A stretch of 64,000 nt of DNA from Ptychodera flava (lineage: Eukaryota > Hemichordata > Enteropneusta > Ptychoderidae), in NCBI RefSeq assembly GCF_041260155.1, contig NC_091934.1, forward strand, positions 45,788,842-45,852,841, in the 5' to 3' direction. The first letter of the stretch is position 1; each line of letters starts with the position of its first letter. The notes beneath the pieces were generated by a model. That model ran no database searches and had not been told where the DNA came from. It was given only the letters and a program-made list of their open reading frames with translations. Shown piece by piece: positions 59,807 through 64,000 of this stretch. Position numbers and translations under genes: made by a program.

Positions 59807-60961
59807 TCGCTTGTTACTAATAAAAGCATGATTACCAATGGTCATGCGATCTCATATTACCAATCAGAGTATGTTTAAAGCTGGTTGTGGTGGCAACTGC
59901 CAATCAAATTGGTTGGTTTGTCATATTTGAAATACTGAACGATAAAAACAAAAAGTCTGGATTCTACATTAAAACAAAGTAATACTGTTTGGATTTTACC
60001 TGAATTTAAGTCACTGATAATTAACTTACGATATGTTAATACTTCTTTGAATTAATCATTTATATCTACATTTGATACTTACCAAATTGATAAAAATCAT
60101 TGTCAAAGACAAAAACTATTTGGCAAGAAATTCACACATTTATTAAGACTCACATGATTTCAGATTAAAGTTAAAATTGTTCAAGAACCAGGGGACTAGG
60201 TATCTTACTATAAGTGTTTGTGATGTTCACACGCTAGATCTTGTTGGAATGTCAGATGAAACAATGTACATTTTAAGATACAAAATTTTCTAAAGTAACA
60301 ATTTTCAACAGTATATATCAAAATCAACTGTTGAGGAAAAAATTGAATCAAACATTACAACAGCCTGACTTACAGTCACCCTGTATACAAAACATAAAAC
60401 CCTATTAACTCAGGCTACCCTATTGTGGTGAAGCTAATAGCGGTCTCTTTGTCTAGATGACAGAGTTTTTTATGTTTTTTAGTCAAAAGCATGATTTGAC
60501 AAGCATACAAACTTTAAAACTCAACATATGCTTCCAAAATTAAAATGTGTATATATTTTCATTACATACAATTATCCACTTCATATATTGATAAAATCTC
60601 ACCGAATTAGACATACCCAGCAACTAATGAAATTTAAGTCTCAGTATTTGAAATAAGCTAGTTTACCTGGTGTGCAAACAAAATTATGACATTGACACAC
60701 ACATATATTATATATCATTTAGCTCTACACAAATAAATGTGATGGACAAAAACTTCAGTTTAAATATAAAAATGGCACTTAATGAATTGGTTTATATCAT
60801 TATAATCAGCTAGTAAGATGATAGATCACAGTGACTACATATTTTGTTAACATCATACCAATTAGGGACTGTGTTACCTTATTACATCTCTTGAGAAACT
60901 TTAAAGATTTCACAGTTAAAATGTATTCTGATCTTTGACAACAAGTAGATAGGTATCTTTC

Positions 60962-60967
60962 TTTATT
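60962..60967 (-). terminator. Candidate polyadenylation signal of the Sfi1-like gene
   Basis: AATAAA on the minus strand, about 160 nt after the stop at 61126. Confidence 0.45.
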
Positions 60968-61125
60968 AGTGTGAAATTTTCTTATATTTATAACTTTTGC
61001 TCATTAGGTTAGGGGGTCTGTCTCTGCACCAAAACACATTTCAGTAAAGTTGTCACTTATTGACTGGTGACTTCTTCTGTAAGGTACTGCTTTTTGCAAA
61101 CGGACAGCCAGCATGTTATGAGGGA

Positions 61126-64000
61126 TTAATTCCATGTGACAGACAGAGTTTCACTAGATGATGATGACAGGTTGCCTGGCGCACTGGAATAACTTGTCAA
61201 TGTACCACTAGAATTGTGACTGTTATATTTCTCTTTCCACAGGTCAAAGGTCAATTTCAGCTGTCTGAGTTGATGCGTTTCTGCCACCTGGTTACCAAGG
61301 TGATGTACAGCTGTGTACTGTCTCCAACCATTGAAAGCCTGTCAATAAATAAAGTAACAAAAATATTTAGGGAAACAGTATCATCCATGAAAATCTCTCA
61401 TCAATAAAAACTGGCAAACATTTCTAGGCAGCAAACTTTAATAACAGATGTGAAAATTGATTGCCTTTTTCAAAGTGGATGGAAATAATCTGCTTGGTAG
61501 ATTACAGTAGACAGAAAATTTTATATGCATGAAGAAACAGAGTTAACAATCTGGTGCGTGAATATTAACCATGTGTACAGGATCATTCTATTGTAAGATG
61601 TGTGGAGGGGTGGACAGCATCATTCTATTGTAAGATGTGTGGAGGGGTGGACAGCATCATTCTATTGTAAGATGTGTGGAGGGGTGGACAGGATCATTCT
61701 ATTGTAAGATGTGTGGAGGGTGGACAGCATCATTCTATTGTAAGATGTGTGGAGGTGTGGACAGGATCATTCTATTGTAAGATGTGTGGAGGGGTGGACA
61801 GCATCATTCTATTGTAAGATGTGTGGAGGGGTGGACAGCATCATTCTATTGTAAGATGTGTGGAGATGCAGACAGGATCTTTCTATGATTGTATCACTTA
61901 TTATTCATAACATACCTCTGACCCCAGATGTTTGTTGTCTTGCAAGGTCATTGCTTTAGATACTCTTACTTGGATGAATAGCTTCCTCCATTTACTCCAC
62001 ATCAAATTATACAGTTTGTGATTTGCCTGTTGGAAGGAATAATGTTAGAAACATTCAGAGAAGACAAGAATCCAGTGACATCAGGCAATAAGATGTTGAC
62101 AGTGATGTGTATTTGTATGGAATGTTGATTGTGGATACACTGCAGTGATTCAGTTTTGCATTTTTTGGTTGTGATACAAACTTATGATGAGGTTCAAACT
62201 TGCAATCTGAGGTGTCAACTCACCTTGTGAAGTACAATGCATACATCAAGTACACAATGCACACAATGCATACATCAAGTACACAATGCATACATCAAGT
62301 ACACAATGCATACATCAAGTACACAATGCATACATCAAGTACACAATGCATACATCAAGTACACAATGCATACATCAAGTACACAATGAAGTCTAAACAA
62401 CTTCATGAAGTCTCATGATACAGTCATAGTTCATGATTGAGTCAATTTGTTGCTGCTACTGTTTCATGAGGCACAAGTTCTACTCAAGTACACATGTATA
62501 CACTTAGACATACACTTTAATACATTACATAGGCACAAACACATTGAATAGCATCAGTCTCCATTTCCTTATTTGGTTACTTTGATGAATACTGATGTAG
62601 CCTTTGGATCAAATCTTTGATGCAAAAAATGATAAATAAAGTATTATTTCTATTATATTTTATGATATTACATTACAATGTGAGAGTGCTTATTACTAAT
62701 TACTTCATGTTAAATTATGATTGATCTTTGACATGGTGACATTCTATGAAACTCTTATGAAAAAGTTAGGAAATAATGATGTATCTGATTTGATAATGAT
62801 CCAAAAAATACTTACAATCTGTTTCGCTGTGAATTGCCTCTCAGCTGATGACTTCCATGTTGTCCAGCACTCCTGCAATTTCTTCTGTTGCTTGGATTTC
62901 ACAAACTTTATCATTTTGATCTCTTTTTGCCATGACAACAAAGTCTTCTTACTGTTGACAAGGTGACATAATAAAGGTTACAGTCTGACATAGGTAAAGT
63001 GGATTTTATAGCTAAAAAATAGCAAGTAAGTTATAACATGATTGTGAGAACCCTTTTTGGGGAGGTAGGCTTTAAGATTGTTGTGTGGTACCTGAGTTGC
63101 AGCATATCAACAGCTGAGTAATCCCACAGTAAGAATGGTATCAAAGTAATGAGAATGCAAGTATCAGAATGTAGGACTTTTAATATTGAAATAGGAGTAT
63201 TAATTTTGTGTGTAAGTGTTAAAGGTGCCTGTTAGCAAGTAGAAGGTAAGTTTTTCAGAGTTTAACAGGGCTGAAGTGTGCTGAGTGTGACGTGTTGGGA
63301 CAAAGTATGTGTACCATGGAGGGCATCACTGTAACACTAAGTGTCTTGGTTGTTTCTGTGCTGTATTTGCTTATATAAAGATATTACTGACCAGATGTAT
63401 GGAATGTTTGTATAAAAATTTCAGCTGTTCATTGTAGGAATGATACATTATTACAACAAGATCTAAATTTATTGGAATTTTCAGAAGGGAATATTGCTGA
63501 CACTGCATATATTCAAATTTTATCACTAAAATATTTATTTCTTGATGAAAGCTGCCCATTGAAATCATAAATTTGGTTTTTCTTACCATAAGTTTTTATT
63601 GTAGTGATAATCAGCAAGGTCTTCCATATCTCTCTCGTGCTGTACCTCATCTTTGCGTTTCTTTGTGAATGATTTCCACTGCTTTATGACACGTTTCTCC
63701 AGGAGATGTCTGTAATGTCTTTGTGCTTTCTGTTGCATTATCTCTTTCCTCCACTGACTGAAGCACTTGGCTATATGTTTGTGCTTTCTCTTCTCCACAG
63801 CATGACTCAGCAGATTCTTAATTCTCAGTCTGTATTCAAATTCACATTTCCATTCTCTGAAGAACGCCCTCAGAATTCTTCTTTCTCTCTTCAGTCTCAC
63901 GAGTTTCTCTGTCAGAGCTAGTCTCTTCTCTGTGTTCACGTTTTTGATCCAGTCGCGTATCATTTTCTGTTGCAATGTCTTTTCATAATGCTGTCTTGCA
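61126..64000 (-). CDS. Sfi1-type centrin-binding repeat protein, C-terminal part
   Basis: Minus-strand exons 64000-63587 (open at the window edge), 62951-62816, 62026-61970 and 61338-61126 join with correct GT-AG signals and phases, giving the last 272 residues. The sequence is Lys/Arg/Gln-rich helix with Sfi1-like units built around Trp: LRAFFREWK, KCFSQWRKE, VIKQWKSF, LLSWQKE, LQECWTTWK, LMWSKWRKL, FNGWRQY, LTFDLWKEK. Such repeats form a long helix that binds centrins at centrosomes and basal bodies. The tail is Ser-rich (GNLSSSSSETLSVTWN) before TAA. Candidates are SFI1 itself or a relative with similar repeats such as CCDC191; the visible part does not decide. Introns hold two minisatellites. 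Confidence 0.78.
61575..61880. repeat. 37-bp minisatellite in an intron of the Sfi1-like gene
   Basis: Eight units of ATCATTCTATTGTAAGATGT plus GTGGAGGGGTGGACAGC, with small length changes and a diverged last unit (GGAGATGCAGACAGG). Confidence 0.93.
62231..62390. repeat. 20-bp minisatellite in an intron of the Sfi1-like gene
   Basis: About eight units of ACACAATGCATACATCAAGT, nearly perfect. The His/Thr/Met-rich ORF over it is a product of the repeat. Confidence 0.95.

Larger units (their letters stand above)
59160..61125. other. Non-coding DNA with likely 3' UTR of the Sfi1-like gene
   Basis: No exon recognised. Contains an 87-bp tandem duplication (59632-59806). The right end probably includes the 3' UTR of the minus-strand gene, with AATAAA on that strand at 60962-60967. 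Confidence 0.5.

Noticed and set aside
62200-62418. IKYTMHTSSTQCIHQV-type repeat ORF
   Set aside because: A product of the 20-bp intronic minisatellite in the antisense direction to the Sfi1-like gene.

Overview
The window is eukaryotic nuclear DNA: AT-rich, with genes split by GT-AG introns, dense short non-autonomous DNA transposons, many minisatellites and no operons. The proteins are animal ones (CTDNEP1, SZRD1, a Mab-21/cGAS-like protein, an LRAT-domain protein, a centrin-binding repeat protein). The compact gene spacing and repeat types suggest a marine invertebrate. A hemichordate or another invertebrate deuterostome is my guess; amphioxus or a lophotrochozoan is not excluded.

Layout. 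1-8342 (+): CTDNEP1 (dullard phosphatase), exons 2-7 in sequence order, with the 5' exon outside the window; one exon has a broken tandem partial duplicate. 8343-18572: no gene, a transposon-rich interval including a nested insertion and a poly-G/C element carrying a tRNA-like segment. 18573-21509 (+): a two-exon, 407-residue Mab-21/cGAS-like (cGLR-type) nucleotidyltransferase-fold protein whose third metal-ligand position is His. 21510-35981: mostly non-coding, with tandem arrays, a foldback element and one orphan exon-like ORF. 36171-42189 (+): a six-coding-exon, 433-residue LRAT-fold protein that keeps the NCEHF cysteine but lacks both usual histidines. 45078-50826 (+): SZRD1, five exons. 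50827-61125: non-coding, with minisatellites and a large composite repeat element. 61126-64000 (-): the 3' end of a Sfi1-type centrin-binding repeat gene that runs off the right edge.

The genes do not form one pathway. CTDNEP1 acts on lipin and the nuclear envelope, SZRD1 is probably RNA-associated, and the Sfi1-like protein belongs to centrioles or cilia. The two middle genes are the most unusual: both belong to enzyme folds linked to innate immunity or membrane lipids, both look catalytically altered, and they are neighbours. The strongest structural signals are (i) at least five short-transposon families with TTAA at both ends, (ii) two copies of a pearl/HINE-like element with matching ends but flanking direct repeats of very different length, and (iii) inverted transposon pairs inside introns. 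All exon models were made by eye from splice sites, reading phase and remembered family sequence; no search was run.
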